64,000 nt of DNA from contig OX411549.1 of assembly GCA_948146395.1 (NCBI GenBank), positions 35,486,693 through 35,550,692 on the forward strand. Reading direction: 5' to 3'. The translations under genes were made by a program, and so were the position numbers. A model generated the notes under the pieces. The model searched no databases. It saw nothing but the letters and a program-made list of their open reading frames with translations, and had not been told where the DNA came from. Each line of letters opens with the position of its first letter. Within the stretch, counting starts at the first letter, position 1. This stretch comes from Fragum whitleyi (taxonomy: Eukaryota; Mollusca; Bivalvia; Cardiida; Cardiidae). Shown here piece by piece: positions 1 to 10,815 of this stretch.

Positions 1-625
1 AATTCGGGAAAAACAATTTTTTGATTATCTTTAAACTGCTGCACTTAGAAGAAAAAACAAAAGTAGGGCCTTTCCCAAAGAAAATGTTTTGAATGTACAG
101 ATTTTGTCATGAGCAATGCACATTTGACATATCAAGGTTCTATAAATAACCAAAATATGACCTTGAAGATGGTGCCTCCCACAAGGTCTAGTCCCATGCA
201 ATAATCAAGTAAATTAAAGTTATGGCCAATGTTAAAGTTTTTTGTTAAAAAAATAGTGACCTTGAAAAAATGACCTTGACAGACAACCTTGACTTAAGTG
301 TTCCCAGAAAGGTCAAGTCACAAGCAATGCATATGTGAAATATCAAGGCTGTATCACTTACCAATCCCAAAATATCGCCACTGTAAGTTTTATTTTTTCA
401 CAAATTTGACCTTGAAAAAAGACCTTGACCATTAATGGCCTAAAGCTTGGTATAAACAGAAAGGTCTTGTCCCAAGCAATCATCATATGAAATATGAAGG
501 CTCTATCACGCAACATTCAGAAGTTATGGCCTATGTTAAAGTTTTTCTTCAGACAAACAGACAGATTAACAGACAGCCCAAAAAACAATATACCCCTATC
601 TATAGATAAGAGGGCATAAATATAC
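1..625 (-). repeat. Helentron-like (HINE) repeat fragment with GACCTTGA-rich internal units
   Basis: This stretch repeats a degenerate unit of roughly 165 bp (GACCTTGA..., 'caagcaatgcatatgtgaaatatcaaggct', 'gttatggcc...gttaaagttttt'). Near 545-610 it has an ACAGACAG-type microsatellite followed by 'caatatacccctat' and 'gagggcataaa'. Read on the minus strand, that edge resembles the 5' end of the better-preserved elements at 40605-41054 and 47217-47494. The other end lies outside the window. It is noncoding. Confidence 0.6.
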
Positions 626-711
626 CTTTTTTTACCCCTTTAAATGTGTGCATTATATTTTATCGGAAAAGTAACCAGGGAAATTTAAGTTAAATATCCA
701 TCAATCCCTAC

Positions 712-862
712 CTTTCTAATTTTCTCTGCTGAAAGTGTATAGAACTGAGGAGTAAAAGAACTCCTGTATTTTCTGGTTCCTGTCTCCATAACTGCATACA
801 GTGTTGTTCTGCTGATTCATAATCCCCGGACTGGTACTCAGCATGAGCCAACTCTGCAAGAC
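712..862 (-). CDS. Second copy of the OGT first-TPR exon, in inverted orientation (probable paralogue exon)
   Basis: On the minus strand this reads as a 151-bp exon with an AG acceptor (TAATGTAG) at 864-863 and a GTAGGG donor at 711-706. Length, phase and donor are the same as in the main OGT exon at 24184-24334. The encoded segment reads [20 protein letters not shown]... to ...QQRKLER, and only two residues differ from the main copy (T to A, L to S). At nucleotide level 19 of 151 positions differ; 15 of the 17 changed codons are silent. That pattern indicates selection on the protein after duplication rather than a decayed fragment. A hAT-like element begins about 17 bp upstream of the acceptor. 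The next exon of such a gene would lie beyond the left edge; I see no TPR2 exon in 1-711. It could be a divergent OGT paralogue or a single inverted exon duplicate. Confidence 0.85.
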
Positions 863-879
863 CTACATTAGAAAAACAT

Positions 880-1541
880 CAGGGTTTTCACTAGCATCCA
901 GATGCCAAGAGTCAATGACCCTTGAGTCAAAATTTCCAAGAGTCAAAATGAAAATCTTAAGAGTCAAACTGTGACAGAATTGTGCATCAACACTCAACAA
1001 TCTTTCAGCTTTATCGCGGTGGCTGGAGCACCTAACAACGGATTCCTGGTATTTCTTACTCCAGTACTACCACTACATCCTTTCCTAGCCTCCAGCTGCT
1101 ATCCAACATAGGTCTATGATTTAAAGGATCTATTGGCGAGAGACAAATAGTCGGAAAGAATGAGTGCTGCCATCAGGGTCAAACCCAGGACCTCTTGAAT
1201 GGCGGTTTGACGTGTTACCAACTGCACTATGACGACGGTTGAAATCAGAGTTTTAGGAAAGGGGTTTTAGCTGAATTTCACAGGTGTCAAAAGACTGCCA
1301 ATAACGATCGCCCATACATATCCAACCACCAGTGTATGTTAATTGCCAATCAAGCTAGGCGTTATAAGGCTATCAATTAACTATTTTCTAATGATATGAC
1401 ACTTCTTAAAACCTTGATGCATGGCTGTTAATTTTGAAGAGTCAAAATGATACATCAGTTCAAATTTCCAAGAGTCAAAATTGCATCATTTTGGATTTCT
1501 GAGGGCCAAAACCCGGGGTCCTTTGTCAAAAGAAAACCCTG
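880..1541. mobile_element. Non-autonomous hAT-like DNA transposon
   Basis: The element opens with CAGGGTTTTC and closes with its exact inverse GAAAACCCTG. It is flanked on both sides by AAACAT, a 6-bp target duplication. CAGGG ends are typical of hAT elements, though 8-bp duplications are more usual there. It carries internal 'aagagtcaaaat' repeats near both ends and a tRNA-derived SINE in the middle. There is no transposase ORF. It lies in the presumed intron just upstream of the inverted OGT exon. Confidence 0.72.
1005..1240 (-). mobile_element. tRNA-derived SINE, nested in the hAT-like element
   Basis: On the minus strand a tRNA-like head (GTGCAGTTGGTAACACGTC, about 1225-1195) is followed by a body with 'gaatgagtgc', 'tagacctatgttgg', 'cagctggaggctaggaaag' and 'taggtgctccagc'. 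The same body motifs recur at 34850-35020, 50220-50330, 54255-54420 and in the split copy at 61785-62510. The head recurs alone near 51850. It is a dispersed Pol III-type retroposon family. Confidence 0.7.
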
Positions 1542-2132
1542 AAACATGCTTAATTTTATACCTTAAAGCTTTATGCCTACTTTACCAACACATTTTCTAC
1601 ACTTTTTAAGATCAGCAGTGGTGAATCCAGAGGGATTGGGAGTGTTTTATAATGACCCCCCGTTCCTTTAATGACCCCCTGTTCTTTGCCTTAGTGATCA
1701 GAGTGATCGATTTGTAATCTGATGATTGAGGGTTGGAGTCGTAACTGGAGCCCTTGGCATGAGGTTGTTGATTTTGTACAGGGTTGGAATAAAATATGAA
1801 ATGGACTTCCTAGCAAAATTGACCTTCAAGCATCATAATGGACTTTGATATACGACATGCTATTTTTCAATTAAATTACTGTTATGAACCAGTCTTATTC
1901 TTTATAGATCATATCATTAAGTATTACTACTAAGTACAACTAAAATAGACATTTTGGATGTTGAAAATTGAGATAATTCTGGACTTGTTTAATATCATGC
2001 AACAGATTTCTTCCTTCAGTAATAAAATTAGCCTCAGTGAACAACAGTTGCACAAAAGAAATTAAAATTAGTTTTGAAAAGCTGATTTTCTTTGGTGTCT
2101 TTGAATTCCTTGCTTAAAGAATCAGACAGCAA
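1542..2132. other. AT-rich gap with no recognised gene
   Basis: There are only short open frames and no splice-bounded homology to known proteins. A 'gaccccc...gttcttt' stretch around 1650-1690 is the only local low-complexity feature. I see no coding content. Confidence 0.5.
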
Positions 2133-2350
2133 CAAGATGTGTTTGTGAAACACGAATGCCCCCCGAACAGCATTTTTTTCAAAGTTTGACCTTCACAGAT
2201 GACCTTGACCTTGTCACATGACCTTGACTTTGGTACCAGCAGATGCCGATCATTTAGATCTATCATCATGCAAAATATGAGCCCTGTATGTCAAATACTT
2301 TTGGAGAAAAGGCAAAGGTTAAGTTTTCGGACAGGCGGACAGACGGACGG

Positions 2351-2381
<31 letters not shown>

Positions 2382-2418
2382 TGAGTAAAACAATATGCCC
2401 TCGATACAGGTGCATAAA
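2133..2418 (-). mobile_element. Helentron-like (HINE) element, CCCCC/CGAT family, minus strand
   Basis: Read on the minus strand it starts at a 'gagggcatattgttttactcatg' edge, runs through a CCGTCTGTCTGT microsatellite and one tandem unit ('ggtaccaaagtcaaggtcatgtgacaaggtcaagg'), and ends with GGGGGCATTCGTGTTT, a short loop and AAACACATCTTG. This is the 3' hairpin-plus-CTTG end shared by the sister copy at 40605-41054. The predicted peptide over the microsatellite is an artefact. Confidence 0.7.
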
Positions 2419-4865
2419 AAGGATATGAAAAGGGAGAAATGGGATTCAACATTTGAGGGAAAATAATCTAACTACAGCCAAAAAGCAACAAATCAATAAA
2501 TAAAACGCCAAATAAATCCATTTAGGCAAAGAATAAGCAAATTGTTGTCTATTTTAGTTATTTACATGTACTGGATTTTACCAAGCTTTTTCGAAATTAG
2601 GGGTCCCAGGGACTCAACCTTGAAAATATCAGGGGTCCCTGTCCTTATTTCAGGGGTCCCAACAAGACAAGTCGAGAAATTTTAATTTCAAACAATGAAA
2701 CATTGTGATGAGTGATTAAAAAAGTAATTTTATCATTTCCACAAATTCAATTTTTCCATATTTGGGTTTATACATCAGTTAGACTGCTTGTCCTAATCTC
2801 TTTAGGACTTTAGAATATAGCATATCACTTTGTTCCAGTGTGATTTTAGATTTTTGTAATGGTTCAGTTGACTAGATATTATGAGTAATAATAAACATCA
2901 CTCAGTGATCGGATGTAGGAACGATGCAATGTCGCAAAACATATAGTTATTTTCATAAGACAACGTAACCAGTGGTTGATTTTTTTCAGTCTGAATTGAG
3001 TGTTATTTTATGGATGTTGTGGTGTTTTGCATACTCGTCGAGGACCAGAGCCCATTTCAGGGGGAAACATTGCTACACCCGGTCGTCAGTTTATTAACTT
3101 AGTAAGATGACTAAATTCCTTTTACATAAGGGTATACGACGGTCTCAGTAAGCGACATATCAATTTTGTGTACAAGGAAGATTGACGAACAATCCGAATG
3201 AATTAAAAGGCCCAATTTGATTTTTCAGTCGAACAAAAATCTATCCTTTTAAATAAGTTTACTAAAGCTCTTTAATGGTTCAGAAACAATTCTTGTGGGT
3301 TTTTTTTTTTGTTGTAACATCATAAGACAAAGTTATAGTTACTAAAAGCCTTTAAAATAATAGAATACAATCTCAAATTGCCTTAGTACAAACAAGACCG
3401 TTCTCGGACCGAGATGACCATGATAACCTGAACATTCCGTCCTCCAAAAGACAAAACAAGCGTACCGGTGTCATAAACAATATCCCTTCGATAAAATTGT
3501 GCATGTTTGATAATTTTCCCCGATAAAGATTCATTTGCGTTTTTTAAGCCCTTTACCTGAAATTATTTTTGTGCGTCCTGTGGACGCGGGTTGCAAATAA
3601 ACGTGCGTACAGACTGAATTTTCTGCGTATATGGACGCAGAAATGTGCGTCCCGTAAAACCCTGCATGTATCAAGTGCATTTTGCTGCGAGATAGTCCAT
3701 TTTGTGCATGAGATTTTATAACAACTTACAAATATCACAAGTCTATAATAAATAATACACAAGGCATATACGTATCTAGGACTTTGAAATTTGACAACCA
3801 CAGAATATATTGGCTAAAAGTCAATATTTGGACTGTGACAAAAGATGAATGCCTCCCTCCGCTTCCCTTTTTATGATTTGAGCGTTGCTGAATGATTAAA
3901 ACATCGAAACTACAGCTTCAATAAGCTGTAGTTTCGATGTTATGATCATTTATCAACCTTTTTTGAAACAGGATTTATTTCTATTACCCATGCAAGGTAG
4001 TGCAACCGCCATGATTAAGAGAACGGATGGTTTTACAAGCATCTTTGGCTTCTGTCAAAGGAGGTAATTACTTGTGAGAATCAAGTACCAAATTGCTTGT
4101 TAAAAATCTGTTCCCTAAGAAAATGGTGACTGCTCTGTCTTATGTATATTCATAATAGTGATATATGCAAGTTCTTTTAAAATCGTGAATCAAAAATGCC
4201 TATGATTTTATGGTGAACGGTCCAGATGAATTCGTATTTCAGGCCAAACGAGTTTGTTCCATTTAGCAAACCTTGTTTACTTCGTTGTCTGATATTTACA
4301 TTTTCACGGTGAAAATTCATGATTTGGAAGTTAACGACCTAGACAGTTAGCCTTTTCTCCCTGAACAGCCCGACACAACTGTAAATTTGTAACTACCCGA
4401 GTATTGTTTTATCCGAAATATGGACCAGATAACAGTTGTGAACTGGGTCATCCAAGATTTGAGGTAATAAAAAAGTAACCAATATATACACCGAAACAAA
4501 AGGTTCGATGGTCGTTATAATCATTTCGGTACCTGTTGAATCAGTAATTTGTGTCATAATGTGTTTGTTCTACACAAAAGGTTGATGTTAATTTGCATCC
4601 TACGTCACGAATCGTCACGCGTGAATATTTTAGCAACGGAAATTGTCGATAATTGCCGAAGCTATATCCTTGTTAATTGAAACCAAATAGATGCAAAATG
4701 ACACAACAATAATTCGAATACAAGAAAGAGACTCCTTAAACCGGCTTCGGTCAAACCGATCCCTTTGAAGAAGAGCTGGTACAAAAGGACTGCTCAGTCC
4801 TACTACCAGCAGAGGAATTGTAAGTATCTGTAAGAAAAATCCAGATTTGTTTGATTTACCTTATT
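2419..4865. other. Intergenic stretch without a recognised gene
   Basis: This holds AT-rich sequence, a 'ggggtccc' local repeat (2603-2665), a single transposon-like terminus (CAGGGTTTTACGGGACGCAC on the minus strand near 3664) and a strong hairpin (listed separately). A cluster TACGTCACG...CGTCACGCGTG at about 4600-4624 contains CRE-half-site and E-box-like motifs and could be regulatory, which is weak evidence only. Short ORFs show no recognisable domain. Confidence 0.45.
3891..3950. repeat. Strong hairpin with 19-bp perfect core
   Basis: AACATCGAAACTACAGCTT (3900-3918) is followed by a 4-base loop and its exact inverse at 3923-3941. With two outer mismatches the pairing extends outward to about 28 bp per arm (AATGAT...ATCATT). 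No other copy is visible in the window. It could be a tiny foldback element or a structured transcript. Function unknown. Confidence 0.7.
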
Positions 4866-5010
4866 CCCCAGAAGCATGAAAATTTGGGGCCCATACGGGC
4901 AGAATCTGGGCAAAATGTTGATATGGGGCCATGTGGGTCCCGTTTGTAAAACAAACAAAAAAAAAAAAAAAAAAAAAGCCCATGTAAGACCCACGAAAGT
5001 TCAAACTCGC
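4866..5010 (+). repeat. Dispersed repeat, GGGCCCATA family, with poly-A run
   Basis: It contains 'aaatttggggcccatacgggcagaatctgggcaaaatg' and 'gggtcccgtttgtaaaacaa' followed by about 22 A residues (4956-4977). The same phrases occur at 14985-15235 and twice in 18885-19500. Open frames across it on both strands are repeat artefacts. Confidence 0.65.
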
Positions 5011-5194
5011 ACCAAGAAGTCAAGCAGACCCAAAAATTGTCTTCTTATATTTTCATCTAACACTTAGTTATGTTTCAATCAAACTATCTAGCAGCGTTTG
5101 TGGGGAACTCGTATAAAACCTAAACAATCTCAAAAGTGATTCAGATTTCTGTTTAGGGTTAAATAAAATATAAAATCCATTATCAACAAACTCA

Positions 5195-7411
5195 GTGGAC
5201 CTCCTCTTTATATCAGAAACCAAAATAGATGTTTCCTTTCCCAATTCTCAATTCTCAGTAAGCAACTATAATATGTGGAGAGCAGACAGATCTGTAAATG
5301 GAGGGGGTATCATAGCCTATCTGAGATCAGACATAGCAGGTGATAGAAAACAAGAATATGAGTTTAAAGACATTGAGTCTATTGCAATACAAGTAAATTT
5401 CAAACAAACAAAACTATTAGTAATCGGATGTTATAAGCCTCCGTCTTTATCAAACAATACTTTTCAAGCTGATTTTGATACAACAATAGACCAAACACTC
5501 TGCAAGTATGATAACATTGTGACTTTGGGAGATCTAAATTATGACTTGCTATGTACAAACAAAGGCAGTACACTTAAAAACTCATGTGATATCCTTGCTC
5601 TTGACAATCTTATCTCAGAACCAACATGTTATACTGCAAATAGCGCACCATCTCTACTTGATGTAATTTTAACTAATAACAAAAGTTTTATAGAGAACAC
5701 TTGTAATTTTGATTGTGGTCTCAGTGACTGCCATAACTTTATAGCCTTTAATGTCAAAGAAGAAACAATCACACCAAAGCACAAATATTGCACATATAGA
5801 ACTTTCAAAAATTTCAATGAAGAACTTTATAATGAAGAATTGCACACAAATTTACAAGCTCTTGATATGAATGGTACAGATTTAAATAAAATATATGATA
5901 ATTTTAGTAATATTCTTATAGAAACAGTAAATAAGCATGCCCCTTTGAAGAAGAGAAAACTGACTACAAAACCAGCACCTTTCATGAATAAAGCCCTTAA
6001 AAGAGAAATATGCAAAAAAAGAATGTTATTCAACAAGTACAACAAAAACAAAAATTCAAAAACATGGGAAAATTTTCGAAAACAAAGAAATGTTGTCACC
6101 AGTTTAAGGAGAAGGTCAATAAATAAATATTTCATAGATCGCTGTACTGGTGGGTGCAAATCCAGTACCTTTTGGTCAACCGTGAAACCATTTCTTACAA
6201 ATAAGGGTAATAAAACCAGCAAAGACACCATTCTATTAGAAAATGATACAATCCAAACTAAACAAGTAGATGTATGTAATATTTTCAATGACTTTTTTGT
6301 TAACGTTGCCAAAAATATTGGTGAAGATAATTTCAAAGAAAAAGAAAATCACCCTAGTGTTCAAGCAATCAAAAACAACAAGATAGAATGTCCAAGCTTT
6401 ACTTTCCATCCTGTAGAACCATCTTTTGTATGTAAACAAATTGAAAATTTAAACTCTAAAAAGGCCACTGGTATTGATGGGATATCCCCTAAAATACTGA
6501 AACTATCTAAAAATACAGTTCTTTACTATCTAACATCTATGATAAACATGTCCTTTGAAACGGGTATTTTCCCAGACAGCCTTAAAGTTGCCCAGGTAAC
6601 ACCACTCCACAAGAAAAACAGTACCATTGACAAGACAAATTATCGCCCAGTCAGTATACTACCTGTTATATCAAAACTGTTTGAAAGATCAATAAATTTT
6701 CAACTTTCATCTTTCTTTGACTTACATTTTAATCCATTCTTGTCTGCTTTCAGATCAGGCTATGGCTGTCAAACTATTCTCCTCCGAATAATGGAAGATT
6801 GGAAAGAAGCACTAGACCAAAACCTATACCTTTCCGCCATTCTAATGGATTTGTCAAAAGCATTTGATTGTCTACCACATGATCTACTTCTTATAAAACT
6901 ACAAGAATATGGTCTAGAAGGAAATTCATTAGGACTTTTAAAATCATATCTTTCGAACAGGAAACAATGTGTTAAACTAGGTAATTTTAGTAGTAAATTA
7001 GAAAATATTTTTAAGGGCGTTCCTCAGGGATTAATACTTGGACCTGTTCTTTTTAACATCTTTCTAAACGATATATTCTATTTTATTCAAAACAGCAATT
7101 TATATAACTATGCAGATGATAACACCATATCATTTGCAAGTCAAGACCCTAACGAAGTCAAGGATGTTCTTGAACGGGATAGTCGAACACTCATAAAATG
7201 GTTTACAGACAATCAAATGCAGGCAAATCCAGAAAAATTCCAAGCAATTGCTATCGGTCAAAAATCTAATAAACAGAATTTTTCTTTCGAATTACCAGGA
7301 GCCAATATTTCGTGTGAAAGCGAAGTTAAATTATTGGGTGTTACTATTGATTTCCAACTAAATTTTAAAACACATGTCTCAAATATCTGTAAAAAGCCTC
7401 CCAACAATTAA
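5195..7411 (+). pseudogene. LINE ORF2 fragment: partial endonuclease plus reverse transcriptase
   Basis: This 738-codon open frame has no ATG of its own and is the body of ORF2. The first roughly 190 residues are the distal endonuclease (ISETKID, GDLNYDLL, LSDCHNF). A linker rich in K/R follows, then the reverse transcriptase: NYRPVSILP at about residue 487, the LDLSKAFDCLPHDLL-like catalytic aspartate block (MDLSKAFD, about 552), GVPQGLILGPVLFNIF (about 611) and the YADD catalytic pair (about 646). The frame ends at 7411 only because a single A appears to be missing in the A-run at 7391-7395. The next frame continues the same protein. It would act in target-primed reverse transcription if intact. 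Confidence 0.9.
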
Positions 7412-7944
7412 ATGTTCTGAAAAGAATTGGTAAATACCTGTGTAGACTCGGAAAACTCAATATTTATCACTCATTTATCTTATCAAACTTCAATTTCTGT
7501 CCACTCACTTGGCATTTTTGTGGGGAGACAAACACAAAGAAAATCGAAAATATTCAAAAAAGAGCACTAAGATTCATATACGATGACTACACTTCAGACT
7601 ATGACAGCTTACTTCTAAAATCAAAATTACCAACTCTCAAAATTAGAAGACTTAGAAATATGGCCCTGGAAACTTTCAAAATTATTCACAAACAAACACC
7701 CTCGTATTTACATGATCTAGTCAATATAAAAGTCTCATCTTATTCTTTTAGGTATACCAACTTAGCAGAGGTACCCCAGGTAAGGACGTCAAGTTATGGT
7801 CTGAACTCTTTCCGTTCTGCTGCTCCGAGGCTGTGGAACTCTTTACCCCAGCATTATCGAGAGTCTACAGGATTAACACAGTTCCAAGGCCTTATCGGAG
7901 CGTGGGACGGGGAGAGTTGCAGATGTTCTTGCTGTTCTTCATAG
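7396..7944 (+). pseudogene. LINE ORF2 C-terminal part, after a 1-base frameshift
   Basis: The frame beginning at 7396 stays open for 182 codons to the TAG at 7942-7944, with no stop between. It gives the region after the reverse transcriptase typical of these LINEs: an 'IQKRALRFIY' segment and a 'SFRSAAPRLWNSLP' segment. It lies one base out of register with the upstream frame, so a single indel separates the two parts. The methionine at 7660 is internal, not a real start. Confidence 0.85.
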
Positions 7945-8550
7945 TTTAAATGTTTACATGTACGTTCTCAATGTGTATGTCCTGTGTTGTAAGTAATTGG
8001 CAGACATTTGATTTAGCTTTGCAGCAACTTTTAACTCCTTTGCTACCTCAACATAATTTATCCTCTTAACAATATTTTAGTTTTCAAGTTTATCAAATAA
8101 GTATTAGGGGGCCTATATAGACTTACTCATTTGATTTTAATTTAACAATATTTAATTTATAAAAACACATCTAATATGATATAATCTTAGTGAAATTTAA
8201 TATAACTCATTTTATCTAAAAAGTTTCTTATTTGTTAATATCATATTAATTTGCTCAACATTAATCTCTCTAGGCAGGGTGGGGCCCCTCTTGATGGAGG
8301 TATTCTACTCCATCGAGGGCTTTATTTCTGCTGGTAGTAGTACTTGATACTACCCGGAAATAGGGAGGGCTTGGGGTTTGTTTTATTCATTTTGTTTTGC
8401 TTTGCTTTGCTATGCTTTGCATGTGTTGTGATTGTAAATTATGTGTTGTCTTGTATGTTGTATGTATGTCGGATAATAGCGATACATCGCTAATGTTACA
8501 ATTGTTATTTTGAAACCGACACTGAATAAAATTTTGTATCTTGTATCTTG

Positions 8551-9480
8551 TAAAATATAATTGCTCGAGAGTTTACGAGATTATCCGAGATTCATCGTCG
8601 CCTATCAATATTCAGCAATCTAAACTTTTTTTTTGCCTCTAATCCTAAATTTTAGTGCCGGTATGTTGAATAATTGATACAGAAACGGATTGAGGTAAGA
8701 TTATCCACATTTAAAGTCAAAACAAAAGCCAAAGCAAAAGTTCAAGAGGTTAATATACGAGTTTCCTTTTTAGAAGTAAATTCAGTGTATTTCATAGAGA
8801 TACATTGTTTGTAATTGGTGATAGATAAACACGGATAGACCAAGCCCTGAATATGACATAAGGTTGTTTGGTTTCCCTACCCTTCGAATCCGTCTCGACC
8901 ACAGCACCAAGAATTAATTCCGTCATTTGACATATTCATCAGTCCGTACGTCCGCCCTACAGTCCTTTAAATATGGGTAGTGAATTAATTTTCACTAATT
9001 TTACACAAACTTATGGCCACTATAAGCCACACTGTCTGAATTTGTGTGTTGATCGTGTGATTGACAGCAATACCGATCAATACACTCATCAACTGTCTAT
9101 CTTTCCATCCTTGATTTGCCTGTTGCGTACGTCTGTCCGATTTACAGCAAGTATAGGCAGAATAAAATAAATTGTTTTTATTCCCAGTTGACATTGTGTT
9201 TATCCATTTAGTCTATGCCAGAGTAATATTTAACTTTTTCCCCAAAATTATGCAAATAAACATAATCATAATGGCTTAAGTTAATATCCATTGATCGACT
9301 AAATTGTCAAAAACAATTTTCTGTAAAAATTCAAAACTACGGCTTTCTTATAGAAAACCACGAGTAATTAAGTAACGAGTGTGGCTGACTGCAGTACCTT
9401 GTTGCTAGAGCTCTGTGATAACGCATACTTAATTATTATTTAAATCTACTATCAAAAACAATCAAAACAAGTTCACTCTT
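8551..9480. other. Gap between the two LINEs, no gene seen
   Basis: AT-rich sequence with short overlapping ORFs on both strands around 8973-9194 that have no recognisable motif. No splice-bounded homology or clear repeat boundary was seen. Confidence 0.45.
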
Positions 9481-9521
9481 AAAAATGGACGAATAACTCA
9501 TGGAAAAGGTACAAGTAAAAA

Positions 9522-10220
9522 ATGGAAAGTTTCATTGATAATGAAAGACACAAGGCCTGGCTGCCCAGGCATGAGCGTGTTGTAATATTCGCAGACAGTA
9601 AGGGAGCCCACCTGCAGACGGAAAGGGACAGCTTGAAACAAGACGACATCGAAATAGTCTGGTGGTGTCAGCCAGGTAGAAATTCAATACAAGGTTTGAA
9701 ATATTTTGTGGATAACATACACACAATTAGGGATAAGAAAACTATTGTACTTTTCTGGCACCTAACATGTGATGTTACTAAGAAAGAAGGAAAATTCATC
9801 TATCAACGCTTTGAGAAAAGTACTGAACTCATTGACTTCGTCACACCTTGCTTAGAGAATCTATTAGAAATACACACTTTAGAGAAGAAAATTGATATTG
9901 GAATATTAGAAATACCCCCTATCTTTACTAAAGTATGGGACAAGAAAAAAAGCTACCCAAATTGTGACGCTATCTCTGACGACAAATTACATGAACAAGT
10001 TTTTGCTGTGAGCAACATTATCCAAGAATAAAACGGAAAACTAGGGTATAATTCACCCAAATTTCAGTGCGATCTTGTATACAGAAGACGAAATAAGAAA
10101 AAGATCACCCAAACAGGACATACTAGAGAGACATTCACATCTATCCTATTGAAAGACGGTGTACATCCTATCGGAGTGGTGTCTCAGAAGTGGCTCTTGA
10201 GAATATACATGTCAATATAG
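9522..10220 (+). pseudogene. LINE-encoded SGNH/GDSL-esterase-like segment
   Basis: An ATG at 9522 starts a frame of 233 codons, interrupted by one in-frame TAA at 10029-10031. Residues 22-31 (IFADSKGAHL) match block I of the SGNH fold, with Ser in an ADSKG context instead of GDSxG. Downstream of the premature stop the same frame reads KDGVHPIG (10152-10175), the DxxH block V that supplies the catalytic Asp and His. The two blocks sit about 190 residues apart, as in small esterases. The in-frame stop indicates decay. Its role in the retrotransposon is not known from the sequence. Confidence 0.72.
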
Positions 10221-10544
10221 GATTTAGAAAAAAACAATAAGTACATTTAAAGGAAAAATAATTAAGAAATAAGCAAAAAAAAAAAAACCCCCACACACTC
10301 AAAATTGACCATTATTTTCATATATATTATCAATAAAATATCCAAACACTCAACAAGCATTAACGAACAATCAATAGTAATAGTGTGTGACGGACTGCCG
10401 TACCGCTCTACCTTTGAGTTTAAGATGTGATGCTAACAAACAAGAACTAAATTCAAATTAAGAATATTAATTGATAAGTCTCCAAACTATGGCGTTTTTT
10501 CTGTCTAAAACATAGTTCTCCTATCAGAGGACAGAAAATCAAAA

Positions 10545-10791
10545 ATGGAGTGGATCAAGAATAAAAAAAAGGAGGGGGAATATAGCAAGTCCGGAATATA
10601 TAAGAACCCATTGTGTAAAATGCGACGACGAACTTGGACATCAGCAAATGACTTGCCAAAATTGTTTTCTAAAATTCTGTGTTAGATGTACGGCAATCAG
10701 TAAAAAAGTCTTAGACTTAATTATTTCGGGAGAGCTACCAGATTATAAATATTTATGTAAGTGTTGTAAAATGAATTTCCCGACAATCTAA
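10545..10791 (+). pseudogene. LINE ORF1 amino-terminal part with PHD-like zinc finger
   Basis: An ATG at 10545 begins a frame that must shift by one base in the A-run near 10563-10570. From there the frame gives a cysteine-rich finger: HCVKC, MTCQNC, FCVRC and YLCKCC, spaced as in a PHD or related treble-clef finger. It ends at the TAA at 10789-10791. That stop is in register with the coiled-coil ORF starting at 10816, so the two were probably one ORF1 before a nonsense change. Confidence 0.7.
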
Positions 10792-10815
10792 AATATAAAT
10801 GAAAAAGTAGGCAAA

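Larger units (their letters stand above)
5160..8550 (+). mobile_element. Non-LTR retrotransposon (LINE), 5'-truncated, nearly intact
   Basis: A LINE fragment carries the end of an apurinic-like endonuclease, a full reverse transcriptase and a C-terminal region, then about 600 bp of 3' UTR. The 3' end has an AATAAA (8525-8530) and a (TTGTATC)n-type microsatellite tail ending near 8550, as in CR1/L2-type elements. The 5' end is missing: it enters within the endonuclease domain, with a probable frame break just before 5195. Only one further reading-frame break is visible (near 7391-7396), so it is a fairly young copy. Clade assignment (CR1/L2/Jockey group) is by motif style only. Confidence 0.88.

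Noticed and set aside
2199..2384. 61-codon ORF ending in a TDGQTDRRTDGQT-type peptide
   Set aside because: It is a translation of the ACGGACAGACAG microsatellite inside a HINE; the mirror ORF at 40640-40825 shows the same artefact.
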